Under the pieces are notes generated by a model. That model was not told the origin of the DNA and made no database searches. It saw only the letters and a list, made by a program, of their open reading frames with translations. Below, in pieces: positions 9,440 to 16,020 of a DNA stretch of 26,796 bases. Every line of letters starts with the position of its first letter. Positions within the stretch are counted from its first letter, which is position 1. A program made the position numbers and the translations under genes. This DNA is from a virus: the IMG/VR virus record IMGVR_UViG_3300036761_000881, positions 1-26,796 of that record; one strand, 5' to 3'.

Positions 9440-10233
9440 CGCGACCTCGGCATAGACCCCGACCGGCCCATGGCCGACCGGAAGTAGTCACTATCCATCA
9501 GGTTCAGGTCCGCCCGGTCCCCGTCCTCCTGGGCGGCGCGCATCCGCACTTCGCCCAGCCGGGTCTTGATGTCGTCGGGTACGGGCATGCGCTGGTTGGT
9601 GCAGAAGGCAAGGGTTGCCTCCACCGTCACCAAGTCAGCCATCGTCGGCGGCAACTGCGTGAACGCCAGCAGGCGCACCTGCTGGACCGTCAAGACGGCA
9701 TCGAACGTGAAGGTGTTGTCGGTGATGTTGTAGAATCGGCCCCCACGGTTGGTCACGTCGGGTTGACCCGTGCTGACCGGATCGGCGCTCAGCACGTCGG
9801 CGTCCATGTAGATGAACCCCTCGGTGACGGCGGCTGCCGTGGTGCCCGTGACCGTCGCTCCGCTCACCGCCCCGGTCAGGACCTGCCCGCCAGTAAAGGC
9901 GGCGGTGGTGTCGTCCAACTCGGTAAGGTATACCGAGCCGTCGTAGAGGTAGCCGAAGCGGCCGGTGGCCCCGCTGGTCTTCTCCGTGACGGTCTCCCCG
10001 GCCAGGAACGTGCCGGTGGGCGGATCAACGTAAACGATCGACGTGTCGGGCGGCGGCAGTTCAACGTCCGTCTCCGTGTTGCAGTGCCATCCCCTGGCCT
10101 GGATTCGTCGGTTGTAGTCCGCAACCAATCCGGCGGCAATCGCCGCCTGGCTTCCGTCACTGGCCGTGTAGGTCGTCACCGGCCTCATACCGATGGCCTG
10201 AATCATCTGGTTGACCGCCTCAAGTAGCGTCAT
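9436..10233 (-). CDS. Tail tube protein A (T7 gp11-like adaptor)
   Basis: 265 residues against 196 for T7 gp11. The N-terminus (LLEAVNQMIQAIGMRPVTT) and the middle (VADYNRRIQARGWHCNTETDVEL) match the start of gp11-type gatekeeper proteins (ring joining portal and nozzle), as do GGRFYNITDNTFTF and the C-terminal YFRSAMGRSG. The extra length is explained by an insertion at about residues 70-135 made of a repeated unit (GTFLAGETVTEKTSGATG and later GGQVLTGAVSGATVTGT). SD sequence TAGGAG lies upstream of the ATG. The gene precedes the collagen-like and nozzle genes, in the T7 order 11-12 except for the inserted gene. High confidence. Confidence 0.88.
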   Translation of the reverse strand: MTLLEAVNQMIQAIGMRPVTTYTASDGSQAAIAAGLVADYNRRIQARGWHCNTETDVELPPPDTSIVYVDPPTGTFLAGETVTEKTSGATGRFGYLYDGSVYLTELDDTTAAFTGGQVLTGAVSGATVTGTTAAAVTEGFIYMDADVLSADPVSTGQPDVTNRGGRFYNITDNTFTFDAVLTVQQVRLLAFTQLPPTMADLVTVEATLAFCTNQRMPVPDDIKTRLGEVRMRAAQEDGDRADLNLMDSDYFRSAMGRSGSMPRSR

Positions 10234-10242
10234 GTATGGCTC

Positions 10243-11892
10243 CTACGTGGGGTTTGGACGCGAAGTGTCCGAGGCGTCCTCGTCGGGGTACGGAGGGACG
10301 GCAGGCGACGGGTGAGCCGACGAGCCGCTGACGGGATAGGGATAGACGAGTTCCGGGGTAGCGTACACATGCGCTGGCGGGATTTCGTCGGGATCGACCG
10401 CCTCGCCTTCCTCCGCCGCCCCGCCCAGTCCGGCCACTACGGTCGTCAGGGTAAAGGACGTGTACCCGGCGGTGGTCAAGGCCGCCGCGATCCGGGCGTC
10501 CATCGGCCAGGGCCAGAGATCATCGGCGGTCAGCACGCCATCGACATACCGCTTGGCAATCGTGGCACCAAGGCCATCGACGGCGGCCAGGATGCCGGAA
10601 CCGGATGTGACCAAACGCAACCCGCTGGTGGACCATGCCGAGTGAATGTGACTGGGTACGGAACTGATCCCTGTAATGGCATCAGTGGTCAGGTCGGTAG
10701 GGGTTTCGTGCGAATCGGTATAGAGGGTAAAGGCCGGGATGGCCTTCTCGGTGTATGCGGCGCAGTTGACCAGACTGATGTGATCGAGATTGATACAGAA
10801 GAACAGACCGGAACCTGCCCTCAGTGTACATCGGTCGGCGGTGCGAACCAAGGCAATGCAACCCTTGAGCGTCGTGTAGGTGTCGTGGACGGCGCTGGCG
10901 TCGCACGAGAAGAGCCCATAGGGTTGATCGACGCCGTAATTGGTGTAGACCCTCGGTGTCGTTTCGCCTGCGTAGATATAATCGTTGCCATCAGTTTGCA
11001 GGGTGTAACTGGTAGGCATGGCCTCGCCCGTCCACATCGCCACACAGTTCTCAAAGATGCAGTGGTAGTTGTTGTACGCGATGGTGAACGGCATCTTGGG
11101 ACCGACGCAGGTACTGCCCATCCAGATTCCAAGGCATCGGCGGAAGGTGGTGTAGTCGCCGCCCTGAGAGGCGCTGAAAATCTTGCGGCCTTTGCCGAAT
11201 CCGCAGCAGTCCTCAAAGAGGTTGTACCGGCTGACGCCTACCCCGCTCGCGCCGGCGCTAAACAAGACTGCGTTCCAATCGATCGGCGCGTCCCAGGCGC
11301 AGCACCGCTTGACTTGGCAGTAGTTGCAGTTGAAGAGCCGTGCCACGGTGGTATTCAGCGACTTGCGGAAGTTGATCCCCTCGACGTTCCAGTAGTCCAC
11401 CCCGGACAGGAGCATGGGTTGGCGAAGACTCTGGCCGTCGATCAAGACCGCCCCGTCATTTGTGGCCTGGATCGTGATGGGATTGGCGAGAGTGCCATGC
11501 ACCTTGTCCACGACGGTCAACATGCGGGTCACGCCCGTGTAGGTGCCGTCGGCAAGATGGATCGTACAAGATGGCACGGCCAGTGCAATGCAGGCCACTG
11601 GTGTGCCAGGAGTTCCAGCCGTTAGACAGTTGCCCGTACCGTCAGAACTGGCGTAGAGATGGAGCATGGTTGTAACCTCTGGTTGCGTGGCGGGCAGGGT
11701 CTCGGGCAGTGTGGCCGGCACTGTGGTCGGTTGGGTGACGGGTTGAGTCGCGGGCGCGGTCGTGGGAATCGTCGTCGGCTGGGCAACTGGCGGCTTCACC
11801 ACAATCGGCTTGTGCTTGGCGGGTCGGTGCATCGCAACGGATGTGCATCCCAACAGCAGACAGACCAACCACGTCAGATGTTTCGGGTGCAT
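10243..11892 (-). CDS. Beta-helix protein with lipoprotein signal and Pro/Thr linker
   Basis: 549 residues. Residues 1-20 form a signal peptide with a lipobox-like LLGC (Cys16): MHPKH, then LTWLVCLLLGC. Residues about 30-75 are a Pro/Thr/Gln linker with repeated ATQP and VTQP. From about 76 (MLHLYASSDGTGN) there is a right-handed beta-helix type domain to about residue 400, with LADGTYTG, ITIQATNDGAVLIDGQ and DYWNVEGINFRKS stretches, and unusually many Cys (NCNYCQVKRCCAW, EDCCGFGKG). The C-terminus is Pro-rich. SD GAGGAT precedes the ATG. Beta-helix folds in phages are mostly tail spikes or polysaccharide-degrading enzymes, and the place just before the tail genes suits a spike, but a lipoprotein signal is not expected for one. 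Residue 76 is an alternative start that would give a conventional spike. No active site is identified. Confidence 0.65.
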   Translation of the reverse strand: MHPKHLTWLVCLLLGCTSVAMHRPAKHKPIVVKPPVAQPTTIPTTAPATQPVTQPTTVPATLPETLPATQPEVTTMLHLYASSDGTGNCLTAGTPGTPVACIALAVPSCTIHLADGTYTGVTRMLTVVDKVHGTLANPITIQATNDGAVLIDGQSLRQPMLLSGVDYWNVEGINFRKSLNTTVARLFNCNYCQVKRCCAWDAPIDWNAVLFSAGASGVGVSRYNLFEDCCGFGKGRKIFSASQGGDYTTFRRCLGIWMGSTCVGPKMPFTIAYNNYHCIFENCVAMWTGEAMPTSYTLQTDGNDYIYAGETTPRVYTNYGVDQPYGLFSCDASAVHDTYTTLKGCIALVRTADRCTLRAGSGLFFCINLDHISLVNCAAYTEKAIPAFTLYTDSHETPTDLTTDAITGISSVPSHIHSAWSTSGLRLVTSGSGILAAVDGLGATIAKRYVDGVLTADDLWPWPMDARIAAALTTAGYTSFTLTTVVAGLGGAAEEGEAVDPDEIPPAHVYATPELVYPYPVSGSSAHPSPAVPPYPDEDASDTSRPNPT

Positions 11893-11922
11893 GGTAAATC
11901 CTCGGTTCCAGAGTTCGATGCG

Positions 11923-12723
11923 TCAGGTGCCGACGCCCAACAGGGCCAGCGTTCCGGCTCCGGTTCCATCCGTGAACATGCTGACGACCGCACTCACCAC
12001 GAACGCGCCTTGGTTGGCGGCTGTCTTGGCGCGAATCTCGTACTGATAGACGTGGTCGGCGACTACCGTGTCGTCCGTCTTAGTTGTGGCGGCCGCCGTG
12101 GCCGTGGACCATGCGGCGAAGCCCGCCCCGTTGTCGCTGCGATACAGGTCATACCCCGTCCGGTCGGCGTCGGCGGCGCACGCCCACGTCAGATCGATCT
12201 GCGAGCCGTTGCGGGTGGCGATGAAGTCGTAGGGCCGATACAGCCCGACGCCGTAGATGTTCGCCGTCAAATCAGGGTAAACATCGTCAATGGTCGCGGT
12301 CAGAGCAACGGGAGTAGCGCCGGAGACATAGGTTTGTGTGGCTGCTGTGACGAGTTCCGCATCCCCGCCGCTATCCACATACTTGGGCCGCACGGTGCTA
12401 TCGGCATGATAAACAAACCAGTACGTTGTCAGGGCAGTTCCGCTGAACAGGGTATCCAGGGTAAAGGTATACCATGTCTGCACCGTAGCATGGTAGGCGA
12501 CGCTTACCTCATCCGAGTCCACCACACGATCATGCGGCACGTGCGCTGTTTCCGTATACACCCCTGCCGTTACCTTAGCCGTGCCGGATGCGGCCTTGCG
12601 CAGAAGAATCTTGATGGCCCACAGGTCAGCATCGCTGGTGAGGAGGAACGCGGCGCCGGCCGGCTTGGCAGCCACAATTGGTTCTTCCGTCCCGTCGCCT
12701 GTGGTATGTCCGAAGTTTGCCAT
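11923..12723 (-). CDS. Structural protein with beta-sandwich and fibronectin type III domain
   Basis: 266 residues. The N-terminal ~155 residues are beta-rich (AAFLLTSDADLWAIKILLR, YTFTLDTLFSGTALTTYW), like a jelly-roll found in phage and bacterial surface proteins. Residues about 165-250 read as a fibronectin type III domain: DFIATRNGSQIDLTW, then GYDLYRSDNGAGF, then YQYEIRAKTAANQG, with the expected W and Y-x-Y-x-(I/V)-x-A pattern. The C-terminus is a short Gly-rich tail. No signal peptide is seen. The gene starts seven bases after the 31-aa gene and lacks a close strong SD (GGGAGG lies 14 bases ahead). FnIII domains in virions usually sit on exposed surfaces and bind weakly to cells. It may be a fibre or decoration protein; the exact role is not known. 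Confidence 0.6.
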   Translation of the reverse strand: MANFGHTTGDGTEEPIVAAKPAGAAFLLTSDADLWAIKILLRKAASGTAKVTAGVYTETAHVPHDRVVDSDEVSVAYHATVQTWYTFTLDTLFSGTALTTYWFVYHADSTVRPKYVDSGGDAELVTAATQTYVSGATPVALTATIDDVYPDLTANIYGVGLYRPYDFIATRNGSQIDLTWACAADADRTGYDLYRSDNGAGFAAWSTATAAATTKTDDTVVADHVYQYEIRAKTAANQGAFVVSAVVSMFTDGTGAGTLALLGVGT

Positions 12724-12729
12724 GCTACT

Positions 12730-12825
12730 TCAATGCCTCCCGCCGCACAGGGCGATCACCATCGCCGCGAAGATGACCAGAGCCAGGGCGACGGCCCAGA
12801 AGGTGCGCTGGGCTGTGGGGATCAT
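12730..12825 (-). CDS. 31-aa single-pass membrane protein
   Basis: The product is MIPTAQRTF, then a hydrophobic helix WAVALALVIFAAMVIAL, then CGGRH. The ATG overlaps the stop of the lipoprotein gene (ATGA), and AGGAGGT is placed eight bases before it, one of the strongest ribosome sites in the window. The next gene follows seven bases after the stop. The overlaps with the holin-like and lipoprotein genes make a lysis or membrane role likely, for example as a holin partner, but nothing in the sequence identifies it. Confidence 0.55.
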   Translation of the reverse strand: MIPTAQRTFWAVALALVIFAAMVIALCGGRH

Positions 12826-13091
12826 GGTGTACCTCCTGGCTGGGTTGTCGGGTCGTCGCCGGGGTCGGGCAAGGCCCACCAGCCGGCGGGGATCGTGGCT
12901 CGCATTTGGACCCGCACCCCGTCCGGCTCAGTTTCGATCCAGACCCTCGCCTTCACATCCTTGGCAAGCTGGACCGGATCACCCTGGGGGACTATGACGG
13001 CTTCTCGCCTCACGCACCCGCTTGAGCAGGCGCTCGCGGCGAGAAGGATCGCGGCGAGCCACAGTAGCAGTCGATGGTTTCTGTGCCTCAT
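12822..13091 (-). CDS. Small lipoprotein, outer-membrane spanin-like candidate
   Basis: 89 residues. A basic start (MRHRNHR), a hydrophobic core (LLLWLAAILLAA) and a lipobox-like ASAC with Cys22 suggest a type II signal peptide; a second Cys is at 26. The mature part has VPQGDPVQLAKDVKARVW, then an AGWWALPDP segment and a DDPTTQPGG tail. Phage proteins with the pattern V-P-x-G-x-P-V-x-L and IP-x-GW-x-x-P exist next to lysis genes, as far as I recall. The start codon lies inside the 57-aa gene in another reading frame, the arrangement known for Rz1 in Rz. It could serve as an outer-membrane spanin subunit, but it lacks the usual Pro-rich Rz1 character over most of its length. Confidence 0.62.
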   Translation of the reverse strand: MRHRNHRLLLWLAAILLAASACSSGCVRREAVIVPQGDPVQLAKDVKARVWIETEPDGVRVQMRATIPAGWWALPDPGDDPTTQPGGTP

Positions 13092-13152
13092 GTACGAGCA
13101 CTTTCAGTAGGGCTTCCAGGATGGCCAGAATGAGCGGGTAGAGCCAGTTCAT
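12979..13152 (-). CDS. 57-aa protein with N-terminal helix and basic tail
   Basis: The product begins MNWLYPLILAILEALLKVLVHEA (one hydrophobic or amphipathic helix) and continues with a very basic tail (RRDPSRRERLLKRVREARSR). The ATG overlaps the stop of the holin-like gene (ATGA), so it is probably translated by coupling; an own SD is weak. Its second half overlaps, out of frame, the first 113 bases of the lipoprotein gene. By position it resembles an inner-membrane spanin with a nested outer one, but at 57 aa it is far shorter than Rz. The basic tail could be partly a by-product of the lipoprotein frame. Confidence 0.42.
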   Translation of the reverse strand: MNWLYPLILAILEALLKVLVHEAQKPSTATVARRDPSRRERLLKRVREARSRHSPPG

Positions 13153-13325
13153 GCCGGGTTCGCATCCTTAGCCAGCAACAGGCCAATGGCCACGGTGATT
13201 GCGCCAATGACCACGGGCCAGTCGGGGTTGGTCAACGGATCGCCATCGATCATGGCCTTCACGGCGCTACTCAGGGCGATAACAGCGGTCAGGATGCCAG
13301 CAACAGTCGTCTTCCAGTTCTTCAC
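13149..13325 (-). CDS. Holin-like small membrane protein
   Basis: 58 residues from a GTG overlapping the previous stop (GTGA), with GGAGA seven bases ahead. Sequence features: NWKTTVAGILTAVIALSSAV (first hydrophobic helix), a polar turn DGDPLTNPDWP, and VVIGAITVAIGLLLAKD (second helix). The NWKTT start, a central D-G-D-P-x-T-N-P-D-W and an L-x-x-AKD end are a pattern that recurs in small phage proteins usually annotated as holin-like. Two helices with a short loop suit a class II-type holin that makes holes in the inner membrane. Activity is inferred from topology and neighbours. Confidence 0.62.
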   Translation of the reverse strand: MKNWKTTVAGILTAVIALSSAVKAMIDGDPLTNPDWPVVIGAITVAIGLLLAKDANPA

Positions 13326-13630
13326 GGTGTTCTCCTAGCTTGGGGTTCGCTCTTGTCCAGCTTGGCTTCGATCCGTAGCATCGCCGATTCGATGCGATTG
13401 ATGCTCTTGTCCAGGGATTCCAAGGTAGCTGCCCGCTTAGCCCCGCCCTGCTCCTCGATGCGCAAGCGCTCGTCCAGCTTGCGTGTCGCCTCTTGCTGTG
13501 CCAGTATGGCGTCGCCCTGGCCCCTGCCGCAGAGCAATCCCACGGTCACCTGAGCGCCCAACAGCAGGCCGATAACCCAGCAGGCGAGTTTCAGGTGCTT
13601 GGTGCCGCAACCGTTGGTCGAGGTCATCAT
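13322..13630 (-). CDS. Membrane-anchored coiled-coil protein (inner spanin-like topology)
   Basis: 102 residues: a short N-terminus with a basic patch (KHLK), one transmembrane helix (about 15-34, ACWVIGLLLGAQVTVGLL), then a charged coiled coil (ATRKLDERLRIEEQGG, ESLDKSINRIESAMLRIEAK). N-in topology with a long outer coiled coil is that of inner-membrane spanins (Rz, T7 gp18.5). It is directly upstream of, and overlaps, the holin-like gene. SD AAGGGG precedes ATG ATG. It is a better inner-spanin candidate than the 57-aa gene. Function remains an inference from topology and place. Confidence 0.6.
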   Translation of the reverse strand: MMTSTNGCGTKHLKLACWVIGLLLGAQVTVGLLCGRGQGDAILAQQEATRKLDERLRIEEQGGAKRAATLESLDKSINRIESAMLRIEAKLDKSEPQARRTP

Positions 13631-13640
13631 GCGGTGCCCC

Positions 13641-14015
13641 TTAGAGGATCAGGCTGACAGCCATGCCGTTGACGTTGCCGCCGGAACCGGCCACAAGATC
13701 GATGCCGACGCCTGCGGCCGTCTTGCACAGGCCCCACGGCGTCCACGAGTTTGACCCACCTGCCGCCGCGATGTTCATGGTGCCCGACAAGGCCACGGGG
13801 CTTTGCGCGGTGTCCCGAATCAGCAGGGTCGTCGCGGCAGAACCTATGACGGGGCACAGGGCCAGGAGTATCGCGCCTCGCACAGCTACCGCCGCCGTGT
13901 GCAAGTGCTGTGTCCCGCTGGCCGTGACGGCGATGGCCGTGTACGTCAGATCAGCCGGAGTCTTGCCGTAGAACGCCAAGATGCTGTTCATGTCTTGGAC
14001 CGGGTTTCCCATCAT
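13641..14015 (-). CDS. Small probable virion protein
   Basis: 124 residues, beta-rich with many Ala, Gly, Val and Thr. Stretches such as RGAILLALCPVIGSAATTLL, then IRDTAQSP, and GVGIDLVAGSGGNVNGMAVS look like small phage decoration or fibre-base proteins with a repeated beta-hairpin plan. The ATG overlaps the TGA of the 114-aa gene. It lies between the capsid-associated genes and the lysis-like cassette. I do not recognise a named family. Confidence 0.5.
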   Translation of the reverse strand: MMGNPVQDMNSILAFYGKTPADLTYTAIAVTASGTQHLHTAAVAVRGAILLALCPVIGSAATTLLIRDTAQSPVALSGTMNIAAAGGSNSWTPWGLCKTAAGVGIDLVAGSGGNVNGMAVSLIL

Positions 14016-14356
14016 GTCTGTATCTCCTGTTTGGCTTCTTGAACCTCGACGGCGACGGCCTCTATGACCCGCCGCACAAGTTCGACTTCCGCTCGCGTGA
14101 ATCCAACGTGGACCTCGCAGGCTCGCTTGAGCTTCTGCCAGTCCTGTTCGTTCAGCAGAATGGACTGGTCGGGGCAGTCTAGGATGGCCTTGGCGATCTC
14201 CTGCATCTGCATTAGCGCCGTGCCGTTCAGTTGAAGCTCCGGCACAAAGCAGAGGGCCGACAGGGAACCCCGCACGTCGTATTGGGGGTGCCCGCCGCCG
14301 GGGATGACAATGTGGTTCAGCGGGTAGTCGGCGAGGTCGAGTTTGCGTGCCTGCAT
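14012..14356 (-). CDS. 114-aa protein of unknown function
   Basis: The product begins MQARKLDLADYPLNHIVIPG and ends VEVQEAKQEIQT. The N-terminal half is extended (HPQYDVRGSLSALCFVPELQ), the C-terminal half is helical (MQEIAKAILDCPDQSILL, EVELVRRVIEAV). The ATG at 14356 is chosen over an upstream in-frame start because AAAGGAACC is correctly placed before it and the upstream stretch reads as a shadow of the 230-aa gene. No membrane segment. It could be a small assembly factor; the sequence gives no direct evidence. Confidence 0.55.
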   Translation of the reverse strand: MQARKLDLADYPLNHIVIPGGGHPQYDVRGSLSALCFVPELQLNGTALMQMQEIAKAILDCPDQSILLNEQDWQKLKRACEVHVGFTRAEVELVRRVIEAVAVEVQEAKQEIQT

Positions 14357-14378
14357 GGTTCGGTTCCTTTGTGTCTGG

Positions 14379-15071
14379 TTAGGCGATGGTGCCCAGTTGG
14401 AGGTAGGTCGGGCCGGTGACGCCCGCGATCTTGACGAGCATCTTGTGCGTCTTGGTGAAGTTGCCACTTGCAGAAGTCGTCAGGAATCCGGCCACATCCT
14501 CAAAGTTGATGAAGTTGGCCATGCCCGCGCCCTGGTAGACGGTGAACAATCCGTCGATGATGGCACCTGACGAGGGGTTGGCGTTGTTGGAGAACCGGGC
14601 CATGTACTGACCGCCGCTGGACACGACATCGCAATGGGCGTCCACCCACAGCGTCCAGGTACGAGCCAGCACGTCCACGCCGGTCGGGTGGTCGCTGCAC
14701 CCGTACAGGGCTGTGTTGATGCAGGTCGTCCCGGCCTGCACCGCCGAGGGCTGCGTGTAGGCTTGAATGGCCTGCAAGCCGCTCGCGGCTGCGATCCCGC
14801 TGGAGGCCGACACGTTCAGGCCCACGGAGCAGGCGGTCGCGTCGTTGGCGTGGGCGGCTGAACACTTCATGCGAATCTGGAGGCCCCAGGCCGTCCCGGT
14901 CGTGGCGGTGGACTCCATCATGAACTTGAGGCCCACCCTCTCGGCCGTGGTGCCCAACTGAATCCAGTCACCCGATTCGCCGAACTTGATGATCCCGTTG
15001 ACGACGTTCGGGTCCGAATCGACGCAGAACTTCCAAGTCGATCCGATGTACTCGCGGTTATATCGTGGCAT
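14379..15071 (-). CDS. Probable capsid-associated or fibre protein
   Basis: 230 residues, beta-rich, without signal peptide. It starts MPRYNREYIGSTWKFCVD and contains WIQLGTTAERVGLKFMME, AWGLQIRMKCSAAHA, TWTLWVDAHCD and GPTYLQLGT. Eight or so Cys are spread through it, more than in typical virion proteins. It follows a strong terminator-like hairpin and has AAGGAGCCTCAAC before the ATG, a leader that closely matches those of the 183- and 72-aa genes. A virion surface role is inferred from composition and place. Family not recognised. Confidence 0.5.
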   Translation of the reverse strand: MPRYNREYIGSTWKFCVDSDPNVVNGIIKFGESGDWIQLGTTAERVGLKFMMESTATTGTAWGLQIRMKCSAAHANDATACSVGLNVSASSGIAAASGLQAIQAYTQPSAVQAGTTCINTALYGCSDHPTGVDVLARTWTLWVDAHCDVVSSGGQYMARFSNNANPSSGAIIDGLFTVYQGAGMANFINFEDVAGFLTTSASGNFTKTHKMLVKIAGVTGPTYLQLGTIA

Positions 15072-15096
15072 GTTGAGGCTCCTTGTGGAAACAAAG

Positions 15097-15126
15097 GGGG
15101 CGCGGACTCGTTGGAATCCGCGCCCC
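15097..15126 (-). terminator. GC-rich hairpin followed by T-run
   Basis: Perfect 10-bp arms (GGGGCGCGGA at 15097-15106, TCCGCGCCCC at 15117-15126) with a 10-base loop. On the minus strand the stem is followed by CTTTGTTT. It lies between the 183-aa and 230-aa genes. It fits a factor-independent terminator, probably partial since genes continue downstream. Confidence 0.6.
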
Positions 15127-15133
15127 GGTCCGG

Positions 15134-15685
15134 CTAGTAGTCGCCGAGGTTGACCCAGGTGATCGTGACGTTGCCGGTGGCTCCGATGATGGAAGTCTCG
15201 TCGGTGTGCGCGTCGGTAATGGTGCCATTCAGGATGATCGGAACGGCGGTGGTCGTTCCGTCAAACTGCGCTGATGCCGCCAGGGCGGCTCCTACCGCCG
15301 TGGTCAGGTCGTCGGCGGTAGTAGCCGTCCGAGGGAGGAAACTGACATCGGCGGCGTCGGTCAGGTCGCCATCGGTGCAACTGATGGTGCCAATGCCGAA
15401 GTGACCGTCAGACGCATTGGTCAGATCCCCCTCCGTTGAGATCAGGGGGAACGCCAACGAGGCAGTGACGCCCAGGACCAGGATGCGGCCCTGGGGGAAC
15501 GTGCCCAACTGAACGCTTCCGAATCCGACGCCAGTGGCACCGACGATGGTGATCGGCGTGGCGGCCAGATTGAACGTGGTGACGTGCAGGTTGGCCGCTC
15601 CGCGTTCGTCAATGCCGATGGTGGCGGCAATCGCGGCGGTGGCATTGGGAGTCAGGGGACCGTCCATAGTAGCTGAACGAGGCAT
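15134..15685 (-). CDS. Capsid-proximal virion protein (decoration-like)
   Basis: 183 residues, beta-rich, no signal. It starts MPRSATMDGPLTPNATAAI and ends GNVTITWVNLGDY. The segment VQLGTFPQGRILVLGVTASL, the FLPRTATT segment, ASAQFDGTTTA and the TWVNLGDY end are features I recall from a small protein often encoded near podovirus capsid genes. That supports a head-associated or decoration role, but not a defined function. AAGGAGCTTCAC precedes the ATG. The gene is bracketed by hairpins on both sides. Confidence 0.6.
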   Translation of the reverse strand: MPRSATMDGPLTPNATAAIAATIGIDERGAANLHVTTFNLAATPITIVGATGVGFGSVQLGTFPQGRILVLGVTASLAFPLISTEGDLTNASDGHFGIGTISCTDGDLTDAADVSFLPRTATTADDLTTAVGAALAASAQFDGTTTAVPIILNGTITDAHTDETSIIGATGNVTITWVNLGDY

Positions 15686-15702
15686 GTGAAGCTCCTTGAA
15701 CT

Positions 15703-15719
15703 ATCCGGGCAAGCCGGAT
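15703..15719 (-). other. Intergenic hairpin
   Basis: ATCCGG (15703-15708) and CCGGAT (15714-15719) form a perfect 6-bp stem with a 5-base loop between the 72-aa and 183-aa genes. There is no T-run, so an RNA processing or stability element is as likely as a terminator. Confidence 0.4.
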
Positions 15720-15728
15720 GGTTGGTGG

Positions 15729-15947
15729 TTAGAGGCTGGTGTTGCCGGGCGTCAGGCCGAAGTTGCCTGCCGTCGCCAGCGGCATGGTGGACTTGTCCGC
15801 CAAGGCGTTGAAGTCCGTGTTGGCGATGCGGATCAGGACCGACGCGATGCTGGGACAGTTGGGGCCAGCCTTGTCTCGCACGTCCTTAATCAGCGCGCTC
15901 TTCGTCGCGTATACGGGGTAGTGTGTAAGTCGATACTCGTTAGCCAT
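15729..15947 (-). CDS. 72-aa protein downstream of capsid
   Basis: The product starts MANEYRLTHYPVYATKSALI and contains VRDKAGPNCPSIASVLIRIA. It is soluble, with no recognisable motif. CAAGGAGCATCAC precedes the ATG, almost the same leader as the next gene. It lies between the capsid hairpin and another hairpin, so it may be a minor head protein expressed at a set ratio to capsid. Function unknown. Confidence 0.5.
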   Translation of the reverse strand: MANEYRLTHYPVYATKSALIKDVRDKAGPNCPSIASVLIRIANTDFNALADKSTMPLATAGNFGLTPGNTSL

Positions 15948-15969
15948 GTGATGCTCCTTGAAAGGTCCG

Positions 15970-16003
15970 GTGGGGGCCGGGAGGAGGAGGAACCAGCCCC
16001 CAC
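15970..16003 (-). terminator. Strong hairpin directly after the capsid gene
   Basis: Arms GTGGGGGCCGG (15970-15980) and CCAGCCCCCAC (15993-16003), loop of 12. In minus-strand RNA all 11 positions pair, one of them G-U; on the other strand that position would be a mismatch, which points to minus-strand RNA. It starts about 18 bases after the capsid stop, the place of T7 terminator Tphi. Only TTT follows, so termination may be partial. Confidence 0.5.
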
Positions 16004-16020
16004 GCGCGGACCCGTTACAG

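Noticed and set aside
10312-11625. 437-codon plus-strand frame opposite the beta-helix gene
   Set aside because: No SD, no motif, antisense to a gene with a clear signal peptide and beta-helix pattern.
11659-13110. 483-codon plus-strand frame
   Set aside because: It crosses the starts of several well placed minus-strand genes and has no recognisable domain.
14357-14467. Upstream extension of the 114-aa gene
   Set aside because: The added residues are Arg/Ser/Pro-rich, overlap the end of the 230-aa gene, and a good SD lies before the internal ATG at 14356.
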